Numbered from the stretch's first letter, positions 25,873 through 34,384 are shown. The stretch: 35,183 bases of DNA from an uncultured Burkholderiales bacterium (GCA_903876885.1 CAIRBP010000049.1:64025-99207), one strand, 5' to 3'. Translations and numbers: made by a program. The notes: generated by a model not told the origin, from the letters alone.

Positions 25873-25895
25873 AAACTAGTGTGAATTAAGCTGTC

Positions 25896-26930
25896 TTAGG
25901 TTACTTCAACCATCTCCTTCACCGCTAGGACTATCTTATTTACCGAGACCCTACATAAGTCTTCAAGCGGCTTAGAGTACGGGACAGGTATTCTAGGGCT
26001 TCCTAAGCGCTTTGGAGCGGCCTTTAATTTATCCCAAAAAGCTTGGCTAATCTCTGCAAGTAACTCTCCTCCGAACCCGCCTACTTCTGTTGATTCGTGA
26101 GCAATCAAAACTCTATTTGTTTTTTGAATCGACTGCCAAACTAATTTCTTATCCCAAGGCCACAAAGTCCTCAGATCAATCACCTCTGCACTGATACCTT
26201 GCTGAGCTAATTCCTCAGCGGCAATTACGCATTCGTTGGCAGTCTTAGACCAACTGACCAAAGTGATATCATTTCCTGGACATCTAACCTTGCCCACTCC
26301 TAATGGAATAGGCGGCATGTCTGTATCGACCTGCGCTGTTTCTAGCCACAACTCCTTATGCTCCATATAAACCACTGGATCGTTACTTTTTATACTGGAC
26401 CTCAGTAATCCGTAATTATCTTGTGGGGTTGATGGCGCAACAACTACCAGCCCGGCGGTCCCTACCCAAAGATTTTCGTTACTTTGAGAGTGTTGAGCTG
26501 CCATTCCCCAGCGCATGCCCATGGGTTGTCGAATTACGATGGGTATTCGTACCTGCCCGCCTAGCATGTAACGCATTTTTGCTGCCTGGTTAATGATCTC
26601 ATCGGCTGCACATAGCGCAAAATCTGCATACCTAAGCTCGGCAACGGGTCTCATCCCGAGTAATGAAGATCCAATAGCCGCAGCCATAATCATCGACTCA
26701 GAAATTGGAGTGTCTACGATTCGCTCCTTGCCGTATTTGACTTGTAAATCTTTATACTGCCCTGCAACACCCCCGTCGGGCCCTACGTCCTCGCCTAAAG
26801 CCCAGACGAGAGGATCTAACTCCATCTCACGGTCCAAGGCGAGACAGCCCGCTTGAGAATAAGTCATTGAACGAATCGATCCACTCAATTCACTGATTTC
26901 TTTAACATTATCTTTTGTGGCTAGAGACAT
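25896..26930 (-). CDS. 2-oxoacid/acetoin dehydrogenase-type E1 component, beta subunit
   Basis: 344-aa transketolase-like beta subunit that pairs with the alpha subunit to bind thiamine diphosphate. Visible: WALGEDVG (43-50), DTPISES (73-79) with the Glu that activates the cofactor, IRQPMGMRWGMAAQHSQSNE, VVVAPSTPQDNYGLL and the C-terminal WPWDKKLVWQSIQKTNR. The length and motifs match AcoB/PdhB-type proteins (~325-345 aa). Start two bases after the alpha stop, so the two are translated together. No E2 lipoyl-acyltransferase or E3 gene is present, so the electron and acyl acceptor is unknown. It is the last gene of the - strand operon. Confidence 0.9.
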   Translation of the reverse strand: MSLATKDNVKEISELSGSIRSMTYSQAGCLALDREMELDPLVWALGEDVGPDGGVAGQYKDLQVKYGKERIVDTPISESMIMAAAIGSSLLGMRPVAELRYADFALCAADEIINQAAKMRYMLGGQVRIPIVIRQPMGMRWGMAAQHSQSNENLWVGTAGLVVVAPSTPQDNYGLLRSSIKSNDPVVYMEHKELWLETAQVDTDMPPIPLGVGKVRCPGNDITLVSWSKTANECVIAAEELAQQGISAEVIDLRTLWPWDKKLVWQSIQKTNRVLIAHESTEVGGFGGELLAEISQAFWDKLKAAPKRLGSPRIPVPYSKPLEDLCRVSVNKIVLAVKEMVEVT

Positions 26931-26932
26931 AA

Positions 26933-27967
26933 TTACTCCACAACTTGCAGTTTTAAGTCGTGTTTAAAGTCACTAGCCGTTTGTTCAACCAAGTCCTGTA
27001 CGTCCTCGTAGGCAGAGCCAGCCGAGGGTAATGGAGATTGACGCGCTACTAAAACCGATTGAGCAATCACGAGTGCAGCTTTTTGCTGGGTCTCACTGAT
27101 AATGTTTGAGGCTACCCCATTTGACTCAAGCCAATTACTGGCGTGTTTGATACAGTCGTCCTTTTGTGCTTTTGCAACCTCTATAGGGTCTCTATAAAGC
27201 CCTTTATCGTGAGCCAAGTGGCCATACCAGCGGTATGTCTTTGCTCGCATAAACTGGGGACCTGCCCCAGATCTTACTTTTTCAATCAACTCTTTTGCGC
27301 AGGTACTAACCTGGACCACATCGTTTCCATTGGTCTGAAAACAGGGTATTCCAAACGCTTGAACTCTCTCTATTGGATCCGGTCCACCAGTAACTGTTTG
27401 GGTCTTAAGTGTCACGGAGTAAGAATTATCCTCACAGACAAAAAGTATGGGGAGCTTAAATAAAACGGCCCAATTAAAAGCCTCAAAAAGAGGACCTCGA
27501 TTCAAAGCACCATCACCAAAGAAAGCAACCACGATCTCACTTCTTTTTTGCATCTTGATAGCATGTGCTGCACCAACAGCGATAGTTACACCATCAGGTA
27601 CCACACCATTTGCACCCAACATACCGCAGGAGAAGTCCGCTATGTGCATAGATCCTCCCTTCCCATGTGATGTGCCTCCGAGCTTTCCAAAGAGTTCACA
27701 CATCATTTTGTCAGGCGACACACCCTTGGCTATTGCATGTCCATGACCTCTATGATTGCTAGAAACGAAATCTGATTTGTTTAGATGAAAACACACACCA
27801 GTTGCTATTGCCTCTTGACCACTATATTGATGTACAGAGCCTCTGACCTCGCCGGCAAATAAAGACTGAGCAGCAACCTCCTCAAACTCTCTAATGAGTG
27901 CCATGGTGTGCACCATACTCAGAACATCGTTTACGGATGGCGAATAATTCACAGAATGAGGAGTCAT
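26933..27967 (-). CDS. 2-oxoacid/acetoin dehydrogenase-type E1 component, alpha subunit
   Basis: 344 aa. It carries the thiamine diphosphate motif GDGALNRGPLFEAFNWA (151-167) ending with Asn181 in CEDNSYS, where most family members have NN. Other conserved blocks: SGQEAIATGV (49-58), SNHRGHGHAIAKG (70-82), GKGGSMHIAD (102-111) and the phosphorylation-loop-like YRWYGHLAHDKGLYRDP. This is the AcoA/PdhA E1-alpha family; decarboxylation of a 2-oxo acid or cleavage of a ketol such as acetoin are the usual reactions. The 20 bp between it and the upstream Bug gene and the 2-bp gap to E1-beta mark an operon. Confidence 0.9.
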   Translation of the reverse strand: MTPHSVNYSPSVNDVLSMVHTMALIREFEEVAAQSLFAGEVRGSVHQYSGQEAIATGVCFHLNKSDFVSSNHRGHGHAIAKGVSPDKMMCELFGKLGGTSHGKGGSMHIADFSCGMLGANGVVPDGVTIAVGAAHAIKMQKRSEIVVAFFGDGALNRGPLFEAFNWAVLFKLPILFVCEDNSYSVTLKTQTVTGGPDPIERVQAFGIPCFQTNGNDVVQVSTCAKELIEKVRSGAGPQFMRAKTYRWYGHLAHDKGLYRDPIEVAKAQKDDCIKHASNWLESNGVASNIISETQQKAALVIAQSVLVARQSPLPSAGSAYEDVQDLVEQTASDFKHDLKLQVVE

Positions 27968-27987
27968 ATATATTTCAAGACAATAAC

Positions 27988-28995
27988 TTACTCAACTTTT
28001 ATGTCTAAATCACGAACCAATTGGCCCCAAAATGCATAATCCGCGCTCATAGCACTTGCCAATACAGCAGCCGGCGTGCCTGTTGGAGTTAATCCCAATG
28101 AGCGCATACGCTCTTGAACGTCAGGCATTTTTACAATCTTTACAATCTCAGTGTTAAGCTTGGTTATGACTGCGTCAGGCGTAGATGCTGGCGCAAAAAT
28201 ACCGTGCCACGAATTACCAATATTCCCATTCACATCTAAGGTATTACCGTATTCAGTCACTGTAGGCACGTCTGGTAAAGAGTCAATGCGACTACTACCT
28301 GAGATAGCAATACCTTTAATTTTGCCGGCTTTAATGGATGGGATGGCGGTCGTTGAAGCTTCAAGCGAGAGACTTACGACACCACTCATAACATCTGCAG
28401 CAGGATTAGATTTGTAAGGTATATGAGTGAGTTTGATGCCTAATCTTTGTGCCCATGCCTCCATAGCTATGTGAGGCTGTGAGCCTACACCCAGAGATGC
28501 ATAATCAATTTTTCCAGGATTTTTCTTCGCATACTCAACCAACTCTTTAAGGTTGTTGTAGGGTACGTTAGGTGCGGCTGTGATTACGTGAGGTACGGTT
28601 AAAACCTGGCAGATAGACTTAAAGTCTTTTAAAGGATTATATTTTGCAGTTGTGTAAACGTGCGGCGCAATGGCCATGACTGATTTAACAGCAAAGAAAA
28701 TGTTATAGCCATCACCAGGTGTTTGAGCCGCAGCTTCAGCGCCAATCATGCCTCCTGCGCCTGGCTTATTATCAACAATCACCGCTTGACCAAGGGACTG
28801 AGATAGGCGATCGCTAATTAAACGAGCGATAACGTCTGGGGAGATACCTGCAGGAAAGGGAACAATAAATTTAATCGGGCGATTGGGATAAGGGCCTGAA
28901 TTAGTTTGGGCACTAGCACCCGAAATACCAAGACTAGATAAGCTACCTAGAGCAGCTACTTGTCCTGCTGCGGTTAACAATGATCGACGATCCAT
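27988..28995 (-). CDS. Bug/TctC-type solute-binding protein in the BKACE operon
   Basis: 335 aa. The N-terminus MDRRSLLTAAG looks like a twin-arginine signal, and export ends near ASAQ (30). The Bug core is clear: YPNRPIKFIVPFPAGISPD, then VIVDNKPGAGGMIGAE, GDGYNIFF, LTHIPYKSNPAADVMSG and the C-terminal ALASAMSADYAFW. AGGAG seven bases before the ATG supports the start. It should capture the carboxylate that feeds the operon in the periplasm. No TctAB partner is present, so uptake must use a permease encoded elsewhere, or the BASS protein on the opposite strand. Confidence 0.9.
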   Translation of the reverse strand: MDRRSLLTAAGQVAALGSLSSLGISGASAQTNSGPYPNRPIKFIVPFPAGISPDVIARLISDRLSQSLGQAVIVDNKPGAGGMIGAEAAAQTPGDGYNIFFAVKSVMAIAPHVYTTAKYNPLKDFKSICQVLTVPHVITAAPNVPYNNLKELVEYAKKNPGKIDYASLGVGSQPHIAMEAWAQRLGIKLTHIPYKSNPAADVMSGVVSLSLEASTTAIPSIKAGKIKGIAISGSSRIDSLPDVPTVTEYGNTLDVNGNIGNSWHGIFAPASTPDAVITKLNTEIVKIVKMPDVQERMRSLGLTPTGTPAAVLASAMSADYAFWGQLVRDLDIKVE

Positions 28996-29195
28996 TTAAG
29001 ACTCCTAATTGAGGGACGGGATAGTTGAGGAATGAGGTTTGAATGTATGAGTATCACTAAAAGCAAATGTCTTTAAAACCGTATTTGCCCTTAAATCAAA
29101 AAATACTTTCACAATTTATTTCAAATTAATCAGTTTCAGGGGGAGTAAGTCATTGAAGACAAAAAATAATGAATGATTAAATTTACAAACTAAAT

Positions 29196-30122
29196 TTAAA
29201 AATTAACGTTATTACCGCCTTTTAACTTCAAAATCTCCCTGGCCTCCGCAGGCGTTGCCACCTCTAATGAGAGCCCCTCAATGATTTGCCTCATACGAGT
29301 CACCTGCGCAGCGTTAGTTTTAGCCAAATTACCAGGACCGTCCCATAATGAATCCTCCAAACCAACACGAACATTTCCGCCCATGGCGGCTGACATTGAA
29401 GCTATTGGAATTTGATTCTTCCCTGCCCCGAGAACAGACCAAACGTAGGCATCACCAAATAATCGATCAGCTGTACGCTTCATATGGATCACATCCTCTG
29501 GATGAGGACCAATCCCACCTAGTAGGCCAAATACGGATTGAATTAAAAACGGAGCTTTGATTAGTCCACGATCAATAAAGTGTGCAGCGGTATACAAATG
29601 TCCAATGTCGTAGCATTCAATTTCAAATCTAGTTTGGTTATCGCTACAAGATTCAAGAATATACGCAATATCTTTAAATGTATTTTTAAAGACCCTGTCA
29701 TCACTTCCTAACAGATAAGGCTTCTCCCAATCATATTTGAAAGTTTTATACCTTTTAACCATCTCATAGAGTCCAAAGTTCATTGAGCCCATGTTGAGAG
29801 ATGCAACCTCTGGCTTGAAGTAATGAGCAGGCTTAAGTCTCTCCTCAATAGGCATTGTGGGTGCGCCACCAGTTGTAAGGTTAATAACGACATCACTAGC
29901 CGCTTTAATTTGAGGGAGAAATTCTTTAAATAAGGCAGGTTCTTGAGAGGGTTTACCGTTTGCATGTTCGCGCGCGTGCAAGTGCACAATGGACGCGCCC
30001 GCCTTTGCAGCACCTAGCGCAGCATCAGTAATCTCTTTTGCTGTGATGGGCAAAAATTCCGACATCGTCGGTGTATGAATAGCACCAGTAACTGCGCAGG
30101 TGATGATGACTTTACGCGGCAT
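29196..30122 (-). CDS. BKACE: beta-keto acid cleavage enzyme (DUF849)
   Basis: 308 aa TIM-barrel enzyme. Family reaction: beta-keto acid plus acetyl-CoA gives acetoacetate plus a CoA thioester. Zinc ligands can be seen: His47 and His49 in IVHLHAR and Glu256 in VRVGLEDSLW. Also typical are ITCAVTGAIHTPTM (7-20), INLTTGGAP (80-88) and GIGPHPEDVIHM. Known substrates in the family include 3-keto-5-aminohexanoate, dehydrocarnitine and several beta-keto acids, so the exact one is open. The preceding gene encodes a 3-hydroxyacid dehydrogenase, which would make the beta-keto acid. 62 bp separate the two genes, and 200 bp follow before the Bug gene. Confidence 0.92.
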   Translation of the reverse strand: MPRKVIITCAVTGAIHTPTMSEFLPITAKEITDAALGAAKAGASIVHLHAREHANGKPSQEPALFKEFLPQIKAASDVVINLTTGGAPTMPIEERLKPAHYFKPEVASLNMGSMNFGLYEMVKRYKTFKYDWEKPYLLGSDDRVFKNTFKDIAYILESCSDNQTRFEIECYDIGHLYTAAHFIDRGLIKAPFLIQSVFGLLGGIGPHPEDVIHMKRTADRLFGDAYVWSVLGAGKNQIPIASMSAAMGGNVRVGLEDSLWDGPGNLAKTNAAQVTRMRQIIEGLSLEVATPAEAREILKLKGGNNVNF

Positions 30123-30184
30123 TTTTAGAAGTCCTTTTAAAGTGGAAGGTATAAAATTATTAAGATTTCTTTTGCTAAATAAAA

Positions 30185-31129
30185 TTATTTAGGTTGGTCT
30201 TGCTGATGCTTTCTCAAATTCATCAATCGGTTATCTCGCCACCTTGAGCGTGTTTCTAGTTCCTCTTTCTTTAGGATTGATCTTCTCTCGCTTTCAATTT
30301 CAGCAATAACTTGTGCGTCCCAGTTGTTATTCTTTTGGGTCTTTGAGACGTTGGCATAGGTTTGCCCGTACCTCTCAGCGTAGTCAACCACACCGTCTGG
30401 CGCATTTAAATCAATTGTTTCAAATGGCCCCATAAACGACCATCTAAGCCCTAGACCGAACTTCATCACTTTATCCAGATCTGTAGAGCTCGCATAACCT
30501 TCCTCGTATAAATTCAACATCTCATTAAGTACAGCCCCTTGTACCCTATTGAGTAAAAATCCATGAATTTCCTTTTTAACTAACACAGGCTCTTGTTCAA
30601 CAGCAGCGTAGAACTTAATCGCCCTATCAATAGTCTGAGGGTCGGTCCACGGTGCTGGACTTACCTCAACCAAAGGAATCAGATACGGGGGGTTTGTAGG
30701 GTGACCTACTAAGCAGCGTGACCGCCCAGGCAATCTCTCCGTAAAAAGAGAGGTTGGTAACCATGAGGTCGAACTAGCCAACACCGCAGTGCTTGGGGTT
30801 AAGCGGTCAAGCTCTACAAAAATTTCTAATTTCGCTTCAACTGTTTCGCGAATATTTTCTTGGACGAAGAAAACTTCCGAGCAAGCACTCTCTAGTGTCT
30901 CAGCAAGATGTATTCTTGAGAGGATGACACTTACTGACTCTTTTAATAAGCCGGCTTTTTGTGCATCCTCAAGCAACGACTGAGTCAAACCTAGACAATC
31001 GTTTAATGCAGTTTTGCTTTGATCATAAATATTAACTTGAAGGCCCGCTCGTGCAAAGACTATGGCCCAGGCTCTGCCAATTAGTCCAGACCCTATGACG
31101 GCAACTTTTTTATTCTTGATGTCTAACAT
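30185..31129 (-). CDS. 3-hydroxyacid/3-hydroxyacyl-CoA dehydrogenase (lambda-crystallin/carnitine dehydrogenase type)
   Basis: 314 aa NAD-dependent dehydrogenase. N-terminal Rossmann motif VAVIGSGLIGRAW (9-21), acidic Asp after beta-2 (IYDQS), SSTSWLPTSLF and GHPTNPPYLIPLVEV in the active-site region, and the C-terminal helical dimer domain with LGLRWSFMGPFETIDLN. This pattern belongs to L-gulonate 3-dehydrogenase, lambda-crystallin and L-carnitine dehydrogenase rather than to FadB-type enzymes. The latter pair with BKACE in carnitine catabolism, and such a pairing is visible here. There is no fused thioesterase and no carnitine transporter, so a different beta-hydroxy acid is possible. First gene of the - operon, divergent from gntR. 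Confidence 0.9.
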   Translation of the reverse strand: MLDIKNKKVAVIGSGLIGRAWAIVFARAGLQVNIYDQSKTALNDCLGLTQSLLEDAQKAGLLKESVSVILSRIHLAETLESACSEVFFVQENIRETVEAKLEIFVELDRLTPSTAVLASSTSWLPTSLFTERLPGRSRCLVGHPTNPPYLIPLVEVSPAPWTDPQTIDRAIKFYAAVEQEPVLVKKEIHGFLLNRVQGAVLNEMLNLYEEGYASSTDLDKVMKFGLGLRWSFMGPFETIDLNAPDGVVDYAERYGQTYANVSKTQKNNNWDAQVIAEIESERRSILKKEELETRSRWRDNRLMNLRKHQQDQPK

Positions 31130-31168
31130 TACATTTTTTAAAATTATTGACTTTTAAATATTATGATC

Positions 31169-31178
31169 TTTGATCAAA
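31169..31178. promoter_or_regulatory. Palindrome in the gntR / operon divergent promoter
   Basis: TTTGATCAAA is a perfect 10-bp palindrome between the two divergent start codons, with an imperfect second TGATC just to its left at 31164-31168. It is the obvious candidate operator for the GntR regulator, although known FCD-subfamily sites differ. Confidence 0.4.
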
Positions 31179-31233
31179 TATATTTCTATGCAACAATTAA
31201 GTCAATCTAATATCGGCGGTGTTTACCCTAATA

Positions 31234-31920
31234 ATGAATAGTTTTATTTCCATCCAAAAAATTGAGCATGAAACCATGTCTCAGCGGGTATACAAAGATC
31301 TAAAAGAATTAATTATGGGTGGACGAGTCGAGCCCGGCCAAAAGCTCACACTAAAGTCTCTCGCTGATGCGCTGGGAACCAGTCAAATGCCGGTTAGGGA
31401 GGCACTCAGAGTTCTTGCCGCAGAAGGAGCACTTGAATTTTTACCTAATAAATCGGTACGAGTTCCTTTAATGACAAAAGCTAAATTCTTAGAGTTACTA
31501 AGCATTAGACAAGCCTTAGAAGGGTTGGCCGTTGAGGAGGCAGCTAAGGTGATAACCCAAGAGGAGCTAATGGAGCTGGAAATGCAACATGCTATTTACT
31601 CGAAAGAAATTTTGAAAAAAAAGCCCGATGCAAGTGTTGCCATTGAGGCCAATATGAGATTGCATTTTGCAACATATAGGGCTGCAAAATTACCTAGCCT
31701 TTTAAATATTATTGAAAGCCTGTGGCTGCAAATCGGGCCAGTACTCAATTTAGATTTAAGAGCTGAGCCGCATCGATTAACTTCTGGCCCAGCGAGGTCA
31801 CATCATGCTGAAATGATTCAAGCATTAAGATCAAAAAACTCAAGTAAAGCACGAAAAGCTTTAATAAATGATCTTAACGCTACAGCTGCTTATATTGTTG
31901 CCTCCAATCGACTCAAATAA
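31234..31920 (+). CDS. GntR-family regulator, FCD (FadR/VanR) subfamily
   Basis: 228 aa from ATG 31234; GTG 31219 would add five residues. N-terminal winged HTH: VYKDLKELIMGGRVEPGQKL, then SLADALGTSQMPVREALRVLAAEG, then FLPNKSVRVP. The C-terminal all-helical FCD domain (about 85-225) binds an organic acid and usually a metal: EANMRLHFATYRAA carries the first ligands and GPARSHHAEMIQALRS the later His ligands. Divergent position next to the five-gene operon makes it the likely repressor of that operon, released by the substrate or an intermediate. It also probably controls itself. Confidence 0.92.
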   Translation: MNSFISIQKIEHETMSQRVYKDLKELIMGGRVEPGQKLTLKSLADALGTSQMPVREALRVLAAEGALEFLPNKSVRVPLMTKAKFLELLSIRQALEGLAVEEAAKVITQEELMELEMQHAIYSKEILKKKPDASVAIEANMRLHFATYRAAKLPSLLNIIESLWLQIGPVLNLDLRAEPHRLTSGPARSHHAEMIQALRSKNSSKARKALINDLNATAAYIVASNRLK

Positions 31921-32011
31921 ATCAAAACATATAGCCCTTGAGAGAGTTAAATAAGTGGTTTCATGTTTTGTGTCTATTTTTTAAATTTTGTTGAATATCG
32001 ACGCAAGGATG

Positions 32012-34384
32012 TTAGTTTATTTTAAAGATACTAACTGAGGCATTAACGTTTGCTTGGGTCCCGCCTATTACGCTTGCCAAACCCACTGCTGCTGCAGAAC
32101 TGAAGTTAACCAGACTCAAAGTGTCGCCCGCATTAAGCGATAAAACAATTTGTCCGTTATTTTGTTGAGTTCCTGCTCCAGACCCATAAATTGATCCGGG
32201 AGCAACTACCCCATTGACAAAGAGTCCAAACTGACTTGGTTCTGTTCCCGAAAGCGAAAAAAATACACTGTAAATGCCGCCACTATCTACTGTAATACCG
32301 GCTCCTCCTGGGGTGTGTTTTATACCCAATAAAACCCCATTGCTATCAAATAGCACCGATCCTTGAATTGCAATAGTTTGCGGAACAAGGTTATAGATAT
32401 AAGCGTAAGCGGATAGTCCTGCGCCACTTGCTCCTGGTGTACCCGGGGCACCTGTAGCACCTGTGGCGCCTGCACATATGTAAGTCGTTGAAGTTATCTC
32501 AGTGGACTCAAGGATATTGTTTGAATTTAAATCAAGACCAGAGGTTGCCTTTGAGCCACCAAAATTGCAATTTAAACCACTAGGCTCAACACTCAGATTT
32601 AAAAGTGTACTTAATCCATTGGTGCCGTTGTTTCCATTAGCGCCATTTAATCCATTACTACCATTACACACGTAACTAGTTGTGGTCACCTCTGAGGGGT
32701 CAAGTACTGCGTTTCTATTTGCATCAAGACCTGATGTCGATTTAGCTCCACCAAAGGTGCAATTAACTCCCGCAAACTCTGCAACGGTGGCAACTAGATC
32801 GTTAAAACCGTTTGAACCGCCCGCGCCAGTAATACCGTTACAAACATAGATTGTCGATGTCACCTCAAGTGGTTCGAGAATGCCATTTGAGTTCGTATCA
32901 AGGCCAGTATTGGTTTTGACTCCACCAAATGCGCAGTTACTACTGACTGGCTCGCTAACGAGGGAGACGAGCGTATTAAGTCCATTTATACCGTTACAGA
33001 CATAGGTTTCTGTAGTTACCTCCGATACATCAAGTAACCCGTTCATATTATTATCTAAACCTGACGTAGCTTTCGAACCACCGTTGGCACATTTCGCCCC
33101 TGCAGGCTCGACTGATAAAGCAATGAGTGACTTAGCTCCGTTAATAGCGTTGATTCCGTTACAAACATACGTAGTACTGTTTATTTCACTAATGTCTAAT
33201 AATCCATTTTTATTGATATCTAAACCTGAGAGAGTCTTTGACCCTCCATTGCCACAGTTTGACCCATTAGGTTCAACACTCATATTGACTAGTGTGTTAA
33301 GTCCGTTTGCGCCATTTGTACCGTTTGCTCCATCCATACCGTTTGAACCATTAAAACCATTAGTTCCGTTACATATGTAACTAGTTGACGTGACTTCTAT
33401 GGGGTCCAATACAGAGTTTCCGTTACTATCAGGACCTTGTGTTAATTTGATCCCTCCATTTGTACAGTGTGTACCCACAGGCTCGGATACGCTAAGAGCC
33501 AAAGTGTTGAGACCATTGGTACCCTGTGTACCATTAAATCCATTACAAACGTAAGCGGTACTATTGATCTCGGATGACTCCAGAATACCATCAGAATTAC
33601 TGTCTAAGCCTGCTGTAGTCTTTGTTCCACCGAAGAGGCAGTTGCCACCGCTGGCCTCTGATGCGACGACTAGGAGCGTGTTTATTCCATTCAGTCCATT
33701 TAGTCCATTCAACCCGTTCGTTGCGGTATTTCCGTTATTACCATTGCTACCGTTACAGACATAAGTTGTAGACACGACTTCATTGGTATCAAGCACTAAG
33801 TTGACGTTTACATCCAAACCGGATGTAATCTTTATTCCACCGTTGGGACAGTTTAACCCCGAAACCTCTGCGATACTCTTTGACAAAGTAGTTAATCCAT
33901 TTGCGCCATTTGCACCACTTGGACCAGTGAGTCCATTTGTTTTACTGGGGTCATTGATACCGTTGCAAATGTAGTTAAATGAGGTGACCTCTGATTGATC
34001 CAAAACCCCGTTTCCGTTTTGGTCTAGCCCTACACTAACCCGGCCTCCTCCATTAATACAATTAATTCCGGCAGGTTCACTGGCAACAGAAAGAAGATCA
34101 TTTTTAGCGTTTACACCATTTGCACCGCTACACACGAACTGCGTACTAGTTACCTGAGATAGACTTAGAACGGGGCTTCCTTTGGCAGTGATACCGGCCA
34201 TAATGGTTATCCCCCCGTTGGAGCAAATCGTAGAAGGTGCTGTATTTGATATTGAAATTCCAATCGAGGGATTTGCAACTGCAGCTATCCCTAGGATTTC
34301 TACTGAACTTCCACCACATGAAGATAGCAATGCGCTCGAGATCAATGTGCAAGCAAAAATAAAATTTTCTTTTCTAATATTCAT
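32012..34384 (-). CDS. Repeat-rich surface lipoprotein with calcium-loop repeats, collagen-like linkers and a BclA/C1q-like cap
   Basis: 790 aa. Lipobox LSSC puts lipidated Cys23 after a normal signal. Ten repeats follow from about residue 41, each of the form EPxGxNC-x-x-GG ... GLDxNxNGxLDxSEV ... YVCNG, so each has two Cys, probably a disulfide. Nine have an EF-hand-like calcium loop D-x-N-x-N/D-x-x-L-D/E-x-x-E. Linkers are collagen-like or Asn-Gly-rich (GLTGPSGANGANG, GATGATGAPGTPGASGAG). The last 135 residues (656-790) strongly resemble the C-terminal C1q-like domain of Bacillus BclA: SAYAYIYNL, FVNGVVAPGSIYGSGAG, NVNASVSIFKI. The middle repeats look like DUF7151. No ribosome site is seen before the ATG. 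Function is probably surface display or adhesion; the partner is unknown. Confidence 0.88.
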   Translation of the reverse strand: MNIRKENFIFACTLISSALLSSCGGSSVEILGIAAVANPSIGISISNTAPSTICSNGGITIMAGITAKGSPVLSLSQVTSTQFVCSGANGVNAKNDLLSVASEPAGINCINGGGRVSVGLDQNGNGVLDQSEVTSFNYICNGINDPSKTNGLTGPSGANGANGLTTLSKSIAEVSGLNCPNGGIKITSGLDVNVNLVLDTNEVVSTTYVCNGSNGNNGNTATNGLNGLNGLNGINTLLVVASEASGGNCLFGGTKTTAGLDSNSDGILESSEINSTAYVCNGFNGTQGTNGLNTLALSVSEPVGTHCTNGGIKLTQGPDSNGNSVLDPIEVTSTSYICNGTNGFNGSNGMDGANGTNGANGLNTLVNMSVEPNGSNCGNGGSKTLSGLDINKNGLLDISEINSTTYVCNGINAINGAKSLIALSVEPAGAKCANGGSKATSGLDNNMNGLLDVSEVTTETYVCNGINGLNTLVSLVSEPVSSNCAFGGVKTNTGLDTNSNGILEPLEVTSTIYVCNGITGAGGSNGFNDLVATVAEFAGVNCTFGGAKSTSGLDANRNAVLDPSEVTTTSYVCNGSNGLNGANGNNGTNGLSTLLNLSVEPSGLNCNFGGSKATSGLDLNSNNILESTEITSTTYICAGATGATGAPGTPGASGAGLSAYAYIYNLVPQTIAIQGSVLFDSNGVLLGIKHTPGGAGITVDSGGIYSVFFSLSGTEPSQFGLFVNGVVAPGSIYGSGAGTQQNNGQIVLSLNAGDTLSLVNFSSAAAVGLASVIGGTQANVNASVSIFKIN
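32420..34264 (-). repeat. Ten tandem 50-70-codon repeats in the surface lipoprotein gene
   Basis: The repeat block covers residues ~41-655. Units are 50-70 codons with a constant core (two Cys, a GG, a calcium-loop pattern) and linkers of changing length, from ITGAG-like spacers to stretches of N-G triplets. The first unit is the most diverged and lacks the calcium loop. DNA identity between units is partial, so they look old rather than freshly duplicated, but the similar cores could still recombine. Confidence 0.85.

Noticed and set aside
33084-33974. Three + strand open frames inside the surface lipoprotein gene (33084-33380, 33564-33764, 33783-33974), rich in Pro and Phe
   Set aside because: They are complements of the Gly/Asn-rich repeats, appear once per repeat and have no ribosome sites.
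32420-34264. Regular repeats that could be taken for a CRISPR array or satellite DNA
   Set aside because: Units are 150-210 bp, in frame, differ at the DNA level and encode a conserved protein core; there is no direct repeat/spacer pattern.
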